This document shows, in pieces, positions 1 through 10,888 of a stretch of 64,000 nt of DNA. Made by a program: the position numbers and the translations under genes. Source of the stretch: Hypomyces perniciosus (taxonomy: Eukaryota > Ascomycota > Sordariomycetes > Hypocreales > Hypocreaceae); assembly GCA_008477525.1 (NCBI GenBank), contig SPDT01000007.1, forward strand, positions 5,146,001-5,210,000. The letters are read 5' to 3'. The first letter of the stretch is position 1. Each line of letters begins with the position of its first letter. The notes beneath the pieces are model-generated. The model was not told where the DNA came from. It was given only the letters and a program-made list of their open reading frames with translations, and ran no database searches.

Positions 1-1460
1 CGCGGAGGGAGATGAGCGGTCTTACCTTGGATCCGAGCACAAGATGGGTCACAGCGATTCGCGAGGCGCAATTCCGTGAAACCACGAGACCTCGTGGCCG
101 ATCGCTTTCCGATGTGCCGAGTCAGGACAATTTAACGCTTGGGGATTCAGAGGACTTCCGATCCTCAACTGCGCGTCTGAACTGGAAGAAGGTGAGCATG
201 ATTGCGCGGCGGGCCGGACGTGATGACGACGAGGAGGAGCCCGACTCTGACACTTCGTTAGAGTCAGGGGGGTTGTCGCCAAAGGAGAAGGAAGAGAGAA
301 GAAAACTGCGCGAGAAGGCCAATGCCCAACGACGCCAAACTGCACTCACACTTGGGTTACAATACTGGCTTGAGATAGTCGATCAGAAACATCGGTATGG
401 AACCAATTTACGCATGTACCACGAAGAGTGGAGGAAGGCCGAGACCAACGAGAATTTCTTCTACTGGCTCGATTATGGGGAGGGGAGGTACATCTCGCTG
501 GACACATGTCCACGAGAGAGACTTGAAAGGGATCAGGTTCGTTACCTTTCGCGGGAGGAGCGCCAATACTATCTCGTCGCAGTGGACGATCGGGGTAGAT
601 TATGCTGGGCCAAGAATGGCGAACCTATCGACACATCGGACAAGTATAGGGATAGCATCTACGGTATCGTACCAGTAGATGATCCCGCGCCTGTGTATCG
701 CCCGGCAACTCAGCATTCAAAGTCCTACTCCGCGTCGACGAGCGATAGAACGTCGAGTACCTCGGCATCCGGTACGGATTCCAAACGCGAGCGAGATCAC
801 GGTGCGAAATATGTAGCCCAAACAACAAGCGAAGAGCCGCATGGTATTAAGAAAGTGAGGCAAATATCTGCCACGACCGCTTTCAACAAACTCCTGCGCA
901 AAGCCGTCAAGGACGGCACATGGATCTTCGTCGCCGACACATCATTCCGGCTGTACGTTGGTATTAAGCAAGCCGGGGCCTTCCAGCACTCATCATTCCT
1001 CCAAGGGGGGCGGATCTCTGCTGGGGGTCTCATCAGCATCAAGGAGGGGAAGCTCACATTTCTGTCGCCACTGAGCGGACACTATCGTCCACCAACCTCC
1101 AACTTTCGAGCCTTTGTCAGGAGCCTCAAGGACGAAGGTGTAGATGTGGGCCATGTGCCTATATCAAAGGCATATGCCGTCTTGCTAGGCATGGAGACGT
1201 ATACAAAGACGCGCCAAATGGGCGTTGATCTAATGCACAAGATGATCCATCGAAAGGACAAAATGGTCCACCCCAAAGAGCTGAAGAGGCGGGAGGAAGA
1301 GGAGAAGGACAAAAGCAAGAGCGCCGAGAAAGAAAGACAGGTCCTAGCGAAAGAAAGGGAAGAGGAAGAAGCCGAAAAGCGTGCGAATCGGTCAGCATTG
1401 AGGGCCATGCAGAAATTACATCTTGTACCGTCCAGAGACAGGCAACATGACGATGGATGA
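1..1460 (+). CDS. IQ-motif-type fungal protein, N-terminus outside the window
   Basis: The frame is open from the first bases of the window to a stop at 1458-1460. An ATG at 12 is available. However, the codons before it read R-R-E in frame, and the start SGLTLDPSTRW looks like the region just after an IQ calmodulin-binding motif in fungal proteins of this type, so I read this as a 3' fragment of a longer gene. About 482 residues are visible. There is a charged N-terminal part, a conserved central block with YWLDYGEG near residue 153, and a serine-rich linker. A second conserved block around residues 285-400 includes WIFVADTSFRLYVG and GGLISIKEGKL, followed by a long E/K/R-rich coiled-coil tail. 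No enzymatic motif is visible. The family name is from memory of similar fungal annotations; the molecular role is unknown. No internal introns are seen. Confidence 0.75.
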   Translation, partial: RREMSGLTLDPSTRWVTAIREAQFRETTRPRGRSLSDVPSQDNLTLGDSEDFRSSTARLNWKKVSMIARRAGRDDDEEEPDSDTSLESGGLSPKEKEERRKLREKANAQRRQTALTLGLQYWLEIVDQKHRYGTNLRMYHEEWRKAETNENFFYWLDYGEGRYISLDTCPRERLERDQVRYLSREERQYYLVAVDDRGRLCWAKNGEPIDTSDKYRDSIYGIVPVDDPAPVYRPATQHSKSYSASTSDRTSSTSASGTDSKRERDHGAKYVAQTTSEEPHGIKKVRQISATTAFNKLLRKAVKDGTWIFVADTSFRLYVGIKQAGAFQHSSFLQGGRISAGGLISIKEGKLTFLSPLSGHYRPPTSNFRAFVRSLKDEGVDVGHVPISKAYAVLLGMETYTKTRQMGVDLMHKMIHRKDKMVHPKELKRREEEEKDKSKSAEKERQVLAKEREEEEAEKRANRSALRAMQKLHLVPSRDRQHDDG

Positions 1461-2048
1461 GGAGAAAAGGTCATCGAGATGTTGTGGATTTTGTGCCTAA
1501 TATACCCATATACTCTGAGCAAGAACATAGAATTGGCTCTTTGAAGAACGCACAAATATTGAAACAAGCGTATATTAGCAACAGTACCTGCCAGGACGGC
1601 ACTATTCCTGTGATATGTCGATCTTCTGAAGTTGAAGAAGTTGCGAAATTTGGTTGATTTAGGGTAACATCCTGTATTTGAGATCAAGAAAGCGACTGAC
1701 CAAAAGCCGCATGCGGAACGCGTGGTTCGTGCTGAGGTACCCCCCAAATTGGGTCCCTCCTGCCCCGGAAGGGAAGCTGAGCGCCTGTAGACTCGCCGAA
1801 CACGTCCACTGTAAGATGTTCACGGAGGGTTCAAAGTCCCAGTGGGCAGCCACCAACACCCCCTAAAAATCAATGACTCGCAGGCGCTATTATAGTGCCT
1901 GGAGCCTGTACGGCGGCATCAACGTGGGCAGGTCGCACAAAACAATCAGGTCAACATCGAGCAAACATCGAGGCAACGCGTGTCCCGACAGCGACGACGA
2001 CCTCTCAAATCGACCCGAAAACCATGACGGGCCTGAACATAACTGCCA
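1461..2048. other. Intergenic region upstream of SAS4-like gene
   Basis: 588 bases between the IQ-type gene and the SAS4-like start. It presumably holds the 3' UTR of the first gene and the promoter of the second. Short open frames run through 1678-2226, but none resembles a protein family and they overlap each other. No RNA gene or repeat is seen. Confidence 0.5.
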
Positions 2049-3756
2049 ATGGCCTCCGTCACCCGCTCCAACCGACGAGCTGAGGGCCTTCACCCCCATC
2101 ACCACAGCGTCAACGCCCGCGGCCCCCTCACGCGCTCTGGGCCAGGGCCAAGCATATTCCACCACGGCGCTGCTGGTGCTGCTGCGGGCGGCGCGGGCAG
2201 TCGCACGAAGAGAGCCCTCGATGTGACGGATCGCGATTTCGAGGCTATCAAGCACAAGAAAACGAGAATCGCCGTTGAAATCCTTTCGAAACCGCAACTG
2301 TCCACCACTATTGACAACATTAATGTGCACCCTCTCCCTCCGATACCGCGACAAGCCGCTGTGGCGAACAGCGCAAATAGAGCACCTCCCACAGCCCCTG
2401 TGCAGTCCGCCAAGCCGACGCCGCCTGTCCCTCCAGAGCAGGACCATAGTCTGACAAAACACCAAGCGAAAGTAATCAATGGTATCAAACATGAGCTAGA
2501 TCGCCTACAATCTCGACCAATCGACACGAAGGATCAGGGCCGCAAGCTGCGTTCGCAGGAAGCGACCAGGTTCAAAAGTGAATTGTCTGCCTACTTCCCT
2601 GACTACGACGAAGTCATCGGTAACGACCCGAAAGAACAACGTAAGTTGTCTCTTACACAAGAGAGAGAAAAAATCGAAAAAATACCCTTTGCGATTGATA
2701 CACCGCCGCTTAGATATTCATGGCGTCTGACGATTGGATATAGACTTGCTGAACCCCGAGACGCCAATTGTTGTCTTCGACTCCAAGTTGGCGCGCTCCG
2801 TACCAGAGCCCCAGCGCGCAACATCTCGACCCCACCATTCGACTCAAGATGCCGATTTTCCTATACGGGGATATGGCGACGCGTTATTCACAGACGTGTT
2901 CGATTCACAGCGAATCGATTTTGGCTTTTTGGAAGCACAATATAAAAATAAGAACATTGAGGACCCTTTACCAGATGGCTTGTTTGAGCCGATGCACAAA
3001 CGGGCAGAAAGACTGGAACGGTCCATCCGTAACACCGAAAAGGGACGTGCCCAACATGAGAAGGACCAGATCGTTCGATTGCTGGAGGGTCTACAGGGCC
3101 ATGATTGGTTGAGGGTCATGGGAGTCAGTGGTGTTACGGAAACGAAGAAGAAGGCGTTTGAGCCTGCGAGGACACACTTCATCAAGGGCTGCCAGGCCAT
3201 CTTGGATAAGTTTCGGAACTGGAGCTTAGAAGAGAAGCGGCGGAAGCTAGAAAAGGAGCGAGTACTTGCAGAAAAGGCTGAAAAAGAGGCGGCGGCAGAC
3301 AACGACGAGGATCGCGACGAAGAGGAAGCCGTCTTCCAAAAAGACGACCCGGACGAAGATGAGGAAGAGGACGTCGAAGAACTTGCAACCTCACAAGACG
3401 ATGCAAGTGAGGCTTCATCTCCAGCAAAGCAGTTGCGTCAGGAGGCGAGGGCGAGATCAAAACTGGCGGCGGCAACCTCCAAAAAGTCACGACCCGCACG
3501 CAAATCAACTCCACCAACGAAGCCGCCAGAACCGCCGAAGGAGTTCAAGTCATTCTTTAGCAAAAAATATGAACGCGATGGAGCGCTTAATCGTCATCGC
3601 CGGGCGGGGAGAAAAGTCCTGGCATGGGGTCACCCGATTCCAGATATTACGCAAGCGGATTTCGTTCTACCAGAGGAATACCGTGATGAGGAGACGCTCA
3701 AGTCTCGCGCTAGGAAGAAGCGCAGAGACAGACGTGGAAATCGGCTCTCAACATAA
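2049..3756 (+). CDS. SAS4-domain protein (SAS histone acetyltransferase complex subunit-like)
   Basis: Two exons, 2049-2640 and 2744-3756, encode 534 aa. The 103-nt intron has donor GTAAGT, branch-like CTGAC and acceptor TATAG; a nearer TAG at 2711-2713 would put a stop in frame. The first ~200 residues are low-complexity and proline-rich. Residues of about 235-360 (LFTDVFDSQRIDFGFLEAQY to AILDKFRNW) match the 'something about silencing' subunit 4 domain as I know it. The rest is an acidic D/E-rich stretch and a basic tail ending KKRRDRRGNRLST. In yeast, Sas4 bridges the acetyltransferase Sas2 and Sas5 in a nuclear complex that acetylates histone H4 K16. A nuclear chromatin role is inferred from that family. 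The next two genes, TAF2 and SIN3, also act on transcription and run in the same direction. Confidence 0.8.
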
Positions 3757-4589
3757 TGTCGGAGGTATCATGGTGAGACGTTACTCCATGTGGACAGGTA
3801 AAGGGATAAAGGGACAGGAATTTGCTGGCATGGCGTTTGGTGGTTTGCGATCATCTCCGGAAGACAATGGTCCATTGTGATATATATACCTTATTAGCTT
3901 GTACAACATAGGATTTCTTGTTACTGCATTGGCGGCACCATGCCTGCCTGCTACTGGTTTGTTGAGCATAGTAATTAAACAAACCTTCAAAGCGCTGATT
4001 CTCCCGAAATCCACATGGTACATATAGTCCCCAGTCGTGTTAAAGCGGGCGGCAATAGAAGGGACTAGCATTGGCTTCACCTTTGCTTCACTTTACCTTG
4101 ATAGACTTAGAAGTTGCATGTCATAGCTCGGAGCCTTGATGGAGCCGTGGCTGCAGGAAGTTGCAGCGCCCACCCCAAACTCACGGTTGGCCCGTGCTCC
4201 TCGAGCTTCTGTGACGCGCCGCCACGCTGCACTCCGACTTCTGCGACCTCCAGAATCCAACCTTTTCCTGCATATCGTGAATAATTTTCTTCTATTAGCG
4301 CCTCTGTCTTCAGGCTGCTGCGACAGACGTACCGCCTGCGACTTTGACCACATATTTAATCGGCGACCGACGCTTCAGGCATCGAGACGACGCCCCGTGC
4401 GATGACCCTGGCCCGATAACCTTCACGAAGCGTTGGATGCGCTCGTCACAAAATTGCCCTCCTCGATGCAGTGACCTCGACAGTTGAGCTCACCGGGGCT
4501 GTGCCGTTCCTCAACTTTCCTTCTCGCAACTTTCTTCGTGCCGCGACACTGCCCTCCGAATCATCCTAGCTGCACAATCCGGCGGCATC
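3757..4589. other. Intergenic region, TAF2 promoter
   Basis: 833 bases between the SAS4-like gene and TAF2. The part near 4380-4589 is pyrimidine-rich, as expected for a fungal 5' UTR. Short frames on both strands have no recognisable product. No repeat or RNA gene is seen. Confidence 0.5.
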
Positions 4590-7500
4590 ATGTCGGCACC
4601 TGAAGCGGAGGAACAGCATCAGCACCAGCAGCCCCATCCGCTGTTGGACGGCCGAGATGGCTTGCCTCCTGTCGAGGACCGACCGATTCTCGAGTATTTC
4701 GTCATCAAGCAGGAGGTGAATCTCGAGGTGAATTTCCGAGAAAGATGTATTGACGGCACAACCGACATTTTTATCGCCACCTTCACGGACAAAATCGACG
4801 AGGTTCTCCTAGACGCCGCACAATGCGAGATCGATATGACCAAGATCACAGTCACTGAGCTGCGGGACGTGCAAGGGGAGCTTGTCGAAGGTCAGAAGCG
4901 AAAGGCTACTGCTGAGTACCAGGATCCATATCAGAAACTGTCGCACCCCAAAGGCTGGAATTGGAGAGCTGAGCACCACGACCTTCGCCGCATTCGCGCT
5001 CGTTCCATCTTCCACTGCCGCAAGACCGACGTGCCCGCCGAGACTAGAGAGTTCGAGGGTTGTACCCTGGTCTATGGCTCACTCAAGGTGAATTTGCGCG
5101 GCAAAGGGGAGCAGGACCGTCCGAGGTTGATCATAAGAAAATCGACCTCGAGTTTCGAGTCTATGGAGAAGACCCACAAGCAGTTCAAGATTTCTATACC
5201 ATTTACCAACAAGAACCCGAGAGATGGCCTGCATTTTGTCGGCGTCGACCCCTTGGATAACCGCTTCACTCATATGTACACCCGTCATTCCATCCAGCCA
5301 GGTACCGCCTCTTGCATCTTTCCTTGCATCGACGACCATGGCGCACGGTGCGATTGGAGGATTTCTATCAAGTATCCGCGGACACTTGGTGATGCGCTTC
5401 AACAAGCTCTGGCCACCAAGAAGGATGGAGCCGCCTCCCACAATGGCCCGGATAAGATGCAAATTGACGGTCAGGACCGCTACCTCAAACTGGTGGAGGA
5501 AGACAAACTTCGGGAGATGTCGGTGGTGTGCTCTGGATTTCTCATGGAGGAAACGGTTGACCCCGAGGATGACCACAAGAAGATCATGACCTTCGAGCCA
5601 GAAAAGAAGGTTTCAGTTCAAAAGCTTGGCTTCGCAGTAGGCCCCTTTGAGCACATTGATCTCTCATCCGAATTCCGAACTGAAGAAGATGAGGTCAAGC
5701 TTGGCATGAGTGCCCTGAAGGTCCATGCATATTGCTTGCCCAATCGAGGAGACTGGGTGCGCAACACGGCGGCAGCTTTGACCATGGCTGCTGACTTCTT
5801 TACTTATACGTTTGCCAAATATCCCTTTGGCAATTTCAAACTTTGTTTCCTAGACGATATGGTGGAAGATACTCTACCGCTGCATTCCTTGGCCTTCATC
5901 AGCAATCGATTACTCTATCCAGAAGACATGATCGACCCGGAAATCGAGGTAACGAGGAAGATTGTCTTCACTTTGACATACCAGTGGATTGGGATCAACA
6001 TGATTCCCAATACTCGTAACGATCTGTGGCTTGTCATCGGGATCGCACACTACATGACGGATTTGTTCATGAAGAAGCTCTGCGGAAACAACGAGTACAG
6101 ATTTCGAATGAAGACTCTGGCAGACAAACTTGTTGAGGTCGACATTGACAGACCTTCCTTATTCGACCTTGGACCGAATCTCCACTTGGGCGAATTCGAG
6201 ATGGAATTCATGTGCCTCAAAGCTTCCGTTGTCTTCTTCATTCTTGACAAGCGATTAGCCAAGGCATCGGGCGGCCATGGGTTGACTCGCATTCTACAGA
6301 AGCTTCTGACTAAAGTTCAGATCGAGAGTAGCGACAAATCCACCATTCTTGACTCTGAGAAGTTCAAGGCCACATGTGAAAAAGCGGCTAAGTACCGACT
6401 TGAGAGCTTTTGGAATCAATGGGTCTATGGCTCAGGTTGCCCTCGATTCGAGGTCAAGGCTAAATTCAACAAGAAGCGATTATGTGTTGAATTGATGTTG
6501 AGTCAAGTTCAACATCAGACTGTCAAGAAGGCTGAATTGAATAAGGATGACTTCTTGCGCGTTATCAAAGAACGAAGGGCCGACCTAAAAATCGGAGAAT
6601 TGCAGCCATTGTTCACTGGTCCAATGACTGTTCGCATCCACGAAGCAGACGGAACACCCTATGAACATATTCTAGAGATTCGGGAGGATGCCACTCGTTC
6701 AACCAAGTTTGAAATCCCATACAATACAAAATACAAACGCCTAAAACGAACTCGCCGGATGAAGGAGAAACACAATGCAGGTGCAAGCATGGAAATACCG
6801 GAAAATGCTGACGATGCTCTCCTATACTGTCTCGGGGATGTTCTCCAAAGCCCAGATGATCTCCGAGATTGGGAATTGATAGAGTGGGACCCCGAAACTG
6901 AGCGCAAGATGGATCAGGAATCCTATGAGTGGATTCGTGTTGATGCTGATTTCGAGTGGGCCTGCAGTATGAATCGGACCCTTGAGCCGTACATGTACGT
7001 CTCCCAGCTTCAGCAGGACAGGGACGTTGTTGCTCAGCAGGATGCAATGCTGTATTTGGCCCATGGACCGCTTCATCCAATTGCCTCGGGGTTTCTTGTT
7101 CGAACACTTGTTGACCGTCGCTACTTCCACGGCATCCGTACCATGGCAGCATATGCCCTCACGAGACAATCAAATATCAAGGATATTCCACTGTTGGGGC
7201 TGCGTCAACTGATGAGGGCATTCCGTGATATGTTTTGTTACGATCAGACAAATCAGCCACTACAGAATGACTTCACGGACAAGAAACAATACAATGTGCG
7301 GTGTGCGATCATCAGGGCCATTGCTGAAGTCAGGGATGGGTTGAACATGTGTCCGTTTGAAGCTCGTCGGTTTATTCTTGATCAACTACTCTTCAATAAC
7401 AACGAGGATAACCCTTATTCCGATCACTTCTACATCGCAACGCTCGTTGAGGCTTTGGCCACATCTCTTATTCCTTCTCAACAAGATGACTGGTTTGCAC

Positions 7501-9397
7501 GGCAGAACAAGATTCCCACAGAAGAGGACCGCTACTTTCTCGAAGAAGCCCTGGAGCAGATCGAACGAGTTCTTAGGCGGGATGAGTGGACCAATTCCTA
7601 CCAGAACATCTGGACAATTGCTGGATTGGATGCAAAGCAGCGTCTCATGAAGGCAGGAGTGATACCAAAAAACTATGCCGATTTTGGGCAGTACCTTTTG
7701 GATGGAACTCGAGATCTCATTCGCATCAAGTGCTTCGAGGCTCTGATCGATCTTGGGGCTTTAATGGATCCAACAGTCTTCACATTTCTGCTCTATTCAC
7801 TCATGACGGACCGGTCACCGTTCGTCCGCAACAAGCTTATCCAAGCTATGGCTAGTGGGCTCGCTGCCATTGCATTCGGTGATTACTCCAAGGCCGTTAA
7901 GCACGAGCCTGTCCCGGATGAAGCAGATGCTTTGTTGCTTGTCCAGGACAGTGCTGAAGAAATTGCCGCCCGAAAGGAAAAGTTTGCTCGAAGAGAGAAT
8001 CTTGATGCGGCCCTAAAGGCTCTTAGGAGAGAAATGGATGAGACATACGGCGCAGATGAGAGGCATTATAGTACGGCCATGCGCAAGGCGTTGGATCACC
8101 CTAGTCTGGGCCGAGCTGAGGTCGAGACTCTCCTTACTCTTGCCGCCATGATGTTTGATGAGGCCAGGAGTTGGGTGCTTACGTTGAATCTCCCGAAGGG
8201 TTGGAGGGTGGAGAGGGAGAGGCCGGCCCAGCAACTTGCTGATCGGGTAAGTTGTCGTCATTCAGCTCCACGGGTACTGATATTTCTAACCATGTGTAGT
8301 TGATTATGAACTTTAAGTCGTATTATAAGACGAAGCTAAAAGTATCAGCTCCTCCGCCTCCGCCTCCACCACCTCCACCACCTCCACAGGAACCAAAGGA
8401 ACCAAAGCAACCTATTCCAGTCCCAAGGACATCATCAATCAAGATCAGTACGAAACCTGTCATCGGTACAAAGCCTGCCATCAGTACAAAGCCTGTCATC
8501 AGTACAAAGCCCACGATCAGTTCAAAGCCTACAATCAGCACCAAGCCTACGATCGGCGCAAAGCCTACAATCAGCTCCAAGCCTGTGCTCAGCACAAAGC
8601 CTGTGATCAACACAAAGCCTGCGATCAGCACAAAGCCTGCGATAAGTACCCAGCCCGCGATAAGTACCAAGCCTGCGATCAGCACAAAGCCTGTGATCAA
8701 TACAAAGCCTATAATCGGTACAAAGCCTGCACAGACATCACAGCGGCCTGTGGCCGCTCCAGCAGCAACCCAATCCGAGACAAGAGCAGCAACACCATCG
8801 GCTCCACGCCCGCCCAATGGTGCTCCGGCCAAAGTTGTCCTAAAGTCGGAACTGCAATCGGGAATTTTGGCAAAACGTCCCCGGTCAGACAAGAGCGATC
8901 ATCCGACTCCTGTGTCGAAGCGACCCAAGGTGGAGTCCCAGTCGTCAAGCTCCGACAAGGGATCAGGTGTACCACCGAAAAGAAGGCGCATAGTGACTTT
9001 GAAAACCTCGAACCCCAAGCGACTGGCAGTAATCCTCGGCCAATCCAAGGGGTCGACTCATGCTTCTTCTGCCAGGACTGCCCTGCCGTCTGCAGCCCCA
9101 AGGGAGCCTTCTATGGGAGGAAGCAGAGATGGTATTACCGTGAAACCTGTAAGAAAACCTTTGCCGACAGGAGATCCGATAAGAAAGCCTCTTCCAACTG
9201 GAAGCTCTTCGGCACATCTTCCATCACCACAGCCGACGAGTAAACTGTTTGTCAAAACTCACGCTACTCCAGCCCCGGCGTCCAAGGCAGGTAGTCCGGC
9301 GGCGGCGGCGTCCCCAGCGAGTGCGACAAGCGCACGCCCAAAGATCAAAATCATCAGGAAGCCGCAGCCGCAGCCTCAACAGCCTCCGGCTCCTTAG
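4590..9397 (+). CDS. TAF2: Transcription initiation factor TFIID subunit TAF2
   Basis: Two exons, 4590-8246 and 8300-9397, give 1584 aa. The 53-nt intron has GTAAGT, CTAAC and GTGTAG and joins phase 0. The protein is the M1-aminopeptidase-like subunit of TFIID, which contacts the initiator element of core promoters. Residues of about 30-600 follow the M1 fold (FTHMYTRHSIQPGTASCIFP; LPLHSLAFISNRLL). The zinc-binding HEXXH helix is replaced by YQWIGINMIP near residue 463 and IGIAHYM near 480, so it should be catalytically dead, as expected for TAF2. A HEAT-like helical region covers roughly residues 780-1100. The C-terminal exon is unusual: a polyproline run (about 1234-1243), then 16 tandem KPxISx hexapeptides (about 1271-1366), then a basic, proline/serine-rich, probably disordered tail. 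The start is the first ATG of the conserved frame. Confidence 0.95.
8453..8740 (+). repeat. 18-bp coding minisatellite in TAF2
   Basis: Sixteen consecutive 18-bp units encode K-P-x-I-S/N/G-x hexapeptides (for example KPVIGT, KPAIST, KPTISS, KPVINT). One unit has Q for K and the last reads KPAQTS. Units differ mostly at the third and sixth residues. The array keeps frame throughout. A short CCTCCG/CCACCT polyproline-coding run lies just upstream at about 8350-8388. Confidence 0.95.
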
Positions 9398-10888
9398 AAA
9401 GATTCGGAGAGGTCGCAGCCAATACTATCCAGGTCAGGCTGGAGAGGGGGGGATTTCATAAAGCTCATGGATACAATGGATGTGCCTTAGAGAGGCTATG
9501 GAACGAGTGCACAAATGTTCAGGGAGGCTGAGGCTCGAGAATGAGACGATAGCACTGGTTGTCATGATGCTATGTCGACAATAGGCCTGGCACATGCGAT
9601 AGCCTTGAATTTATCGTTGAAGCGTGACACAGGTGAGGAGGATATTGGTCATGGTGACTTCAGGGAATGGCTTCTGCAACCATATTCAACCTGGCGGCAA
9701 GGCAAAAGCCTACGGAACTGGTTGGGTTTCCCTTAATGGTTGTTTGATTTGTACATGTTGGCATTAATCCGGCGTTGCGGTATAGGGGAGGGGAGAGATG
9801 ATCCAGTGCTCTAGGAGTTGGAGGCCACATATAAAAATGACTTAGGATGGAACCGGCATGAGTGATAATATGTGTATAGAAAGCGAAGCAAAGCCTTGAC
9901 GAATACCATTAATAGCACGCGAATGAAGTTTAGCTAGACACGATCAAGAGATGCGATGGACGTGCGATAGACGTGTGTTCCAAGGTGTTGATGGCTGCTG
10001 CTGATGCCCTTGTGATGCATAGGGCTCAGTTAAAAAAGACATCAAGACACTTGTTTGCTCAAACAACATCTGTTGTGTGTGATAGCATGCACCAAGCCGT
10101 TGTCTACCTATCTGGCCAACATCATCTGCAGTGCAAATGCTGTTGGTCACCGCTATTTTGTCTATTCAGCTTCAAGTTACCATGTCTGCGGGGAAAGGCG
10201 GTCGATAGACTACCAAGTAGTACTAGTATGAGGGCTTCGAATTATGAGTCTCTCAAATGTCTTGCTCACAACTTTCCTCTTCACTGATGAGGAGAGGAGG
10301 ATCTCATCTCTTAAAGCAAAGCCAATCATGCTTCCTCAATTTGGAAAGACTTCTTCCTCTAAGACGGAATAAATATAATCCGACCAACCAGGGGCAGGGT
10401 AGGTTAAGGTTAGCATTCCGCCATGACCTCAGATACACCCCGAAAACCCGCACCCGCGACGGCTTATCAGCACGTGATGCGGAATACTCCGCGATAAGGC
10501 CGTGCGATGGCCGTCAGATCTAATCACCCGCGAGCTTCCCAGGTTTGCACCAGCGCCGGTTTGTGTGCCCACCGGATTTTTGTCTGTCGATATTCTCGTT
10601 CTGTCCTCTTGTCCATATTTGTGTCTGGGACGAAAGCCTCCATGTAGGAGTCCACTGGCTCAGGTGCGCCTACAAGCTGTAAGTCGTGTCTCTTCCCGTC
10701 GCGCGACAGACACACTTTCCGAGCAATCTCCTGAGCTTGTCCGGAGGGGACAGACAACGCAACAAGCTTTCAGCCACCTGTATCATTCCTCGGCACAAGC
10801 TCATGGGGCCCAATATTGCCCTTTCACTTCCATTATCCTTGCTTGGACTTGTGGTGCTAATGTAATCCTTCTCGTCGACCAGATCAGC
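9398..10888. other. Intergenic region between TAF2 and SIN3
   Basis: 1.5 kb holding the TAF2 3' UTR and the SIN3 promoter and leader. A CTTATCAGCACGTGAT element sits at 10463-10478. The stretch 10500-10888 is open in the SIN3 frame but has no SIN3-like residues, so I treat it as 5' leader. No other gene is seen. Confidence 0.5.
10463..10478 (+). promoter_or_regulatory. E-box element upstream of SIN3
   Basis: CTTATCAGCACGTGAT contains the CACGTG E-box about 410 bp upstream of the SIN3 start. A copy differing at one base occurs upstream of SNU114 at 19033-19048. CACGTG is bound by bHLH factors in general; which one acts here is unknown. Confidence 0.4.
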
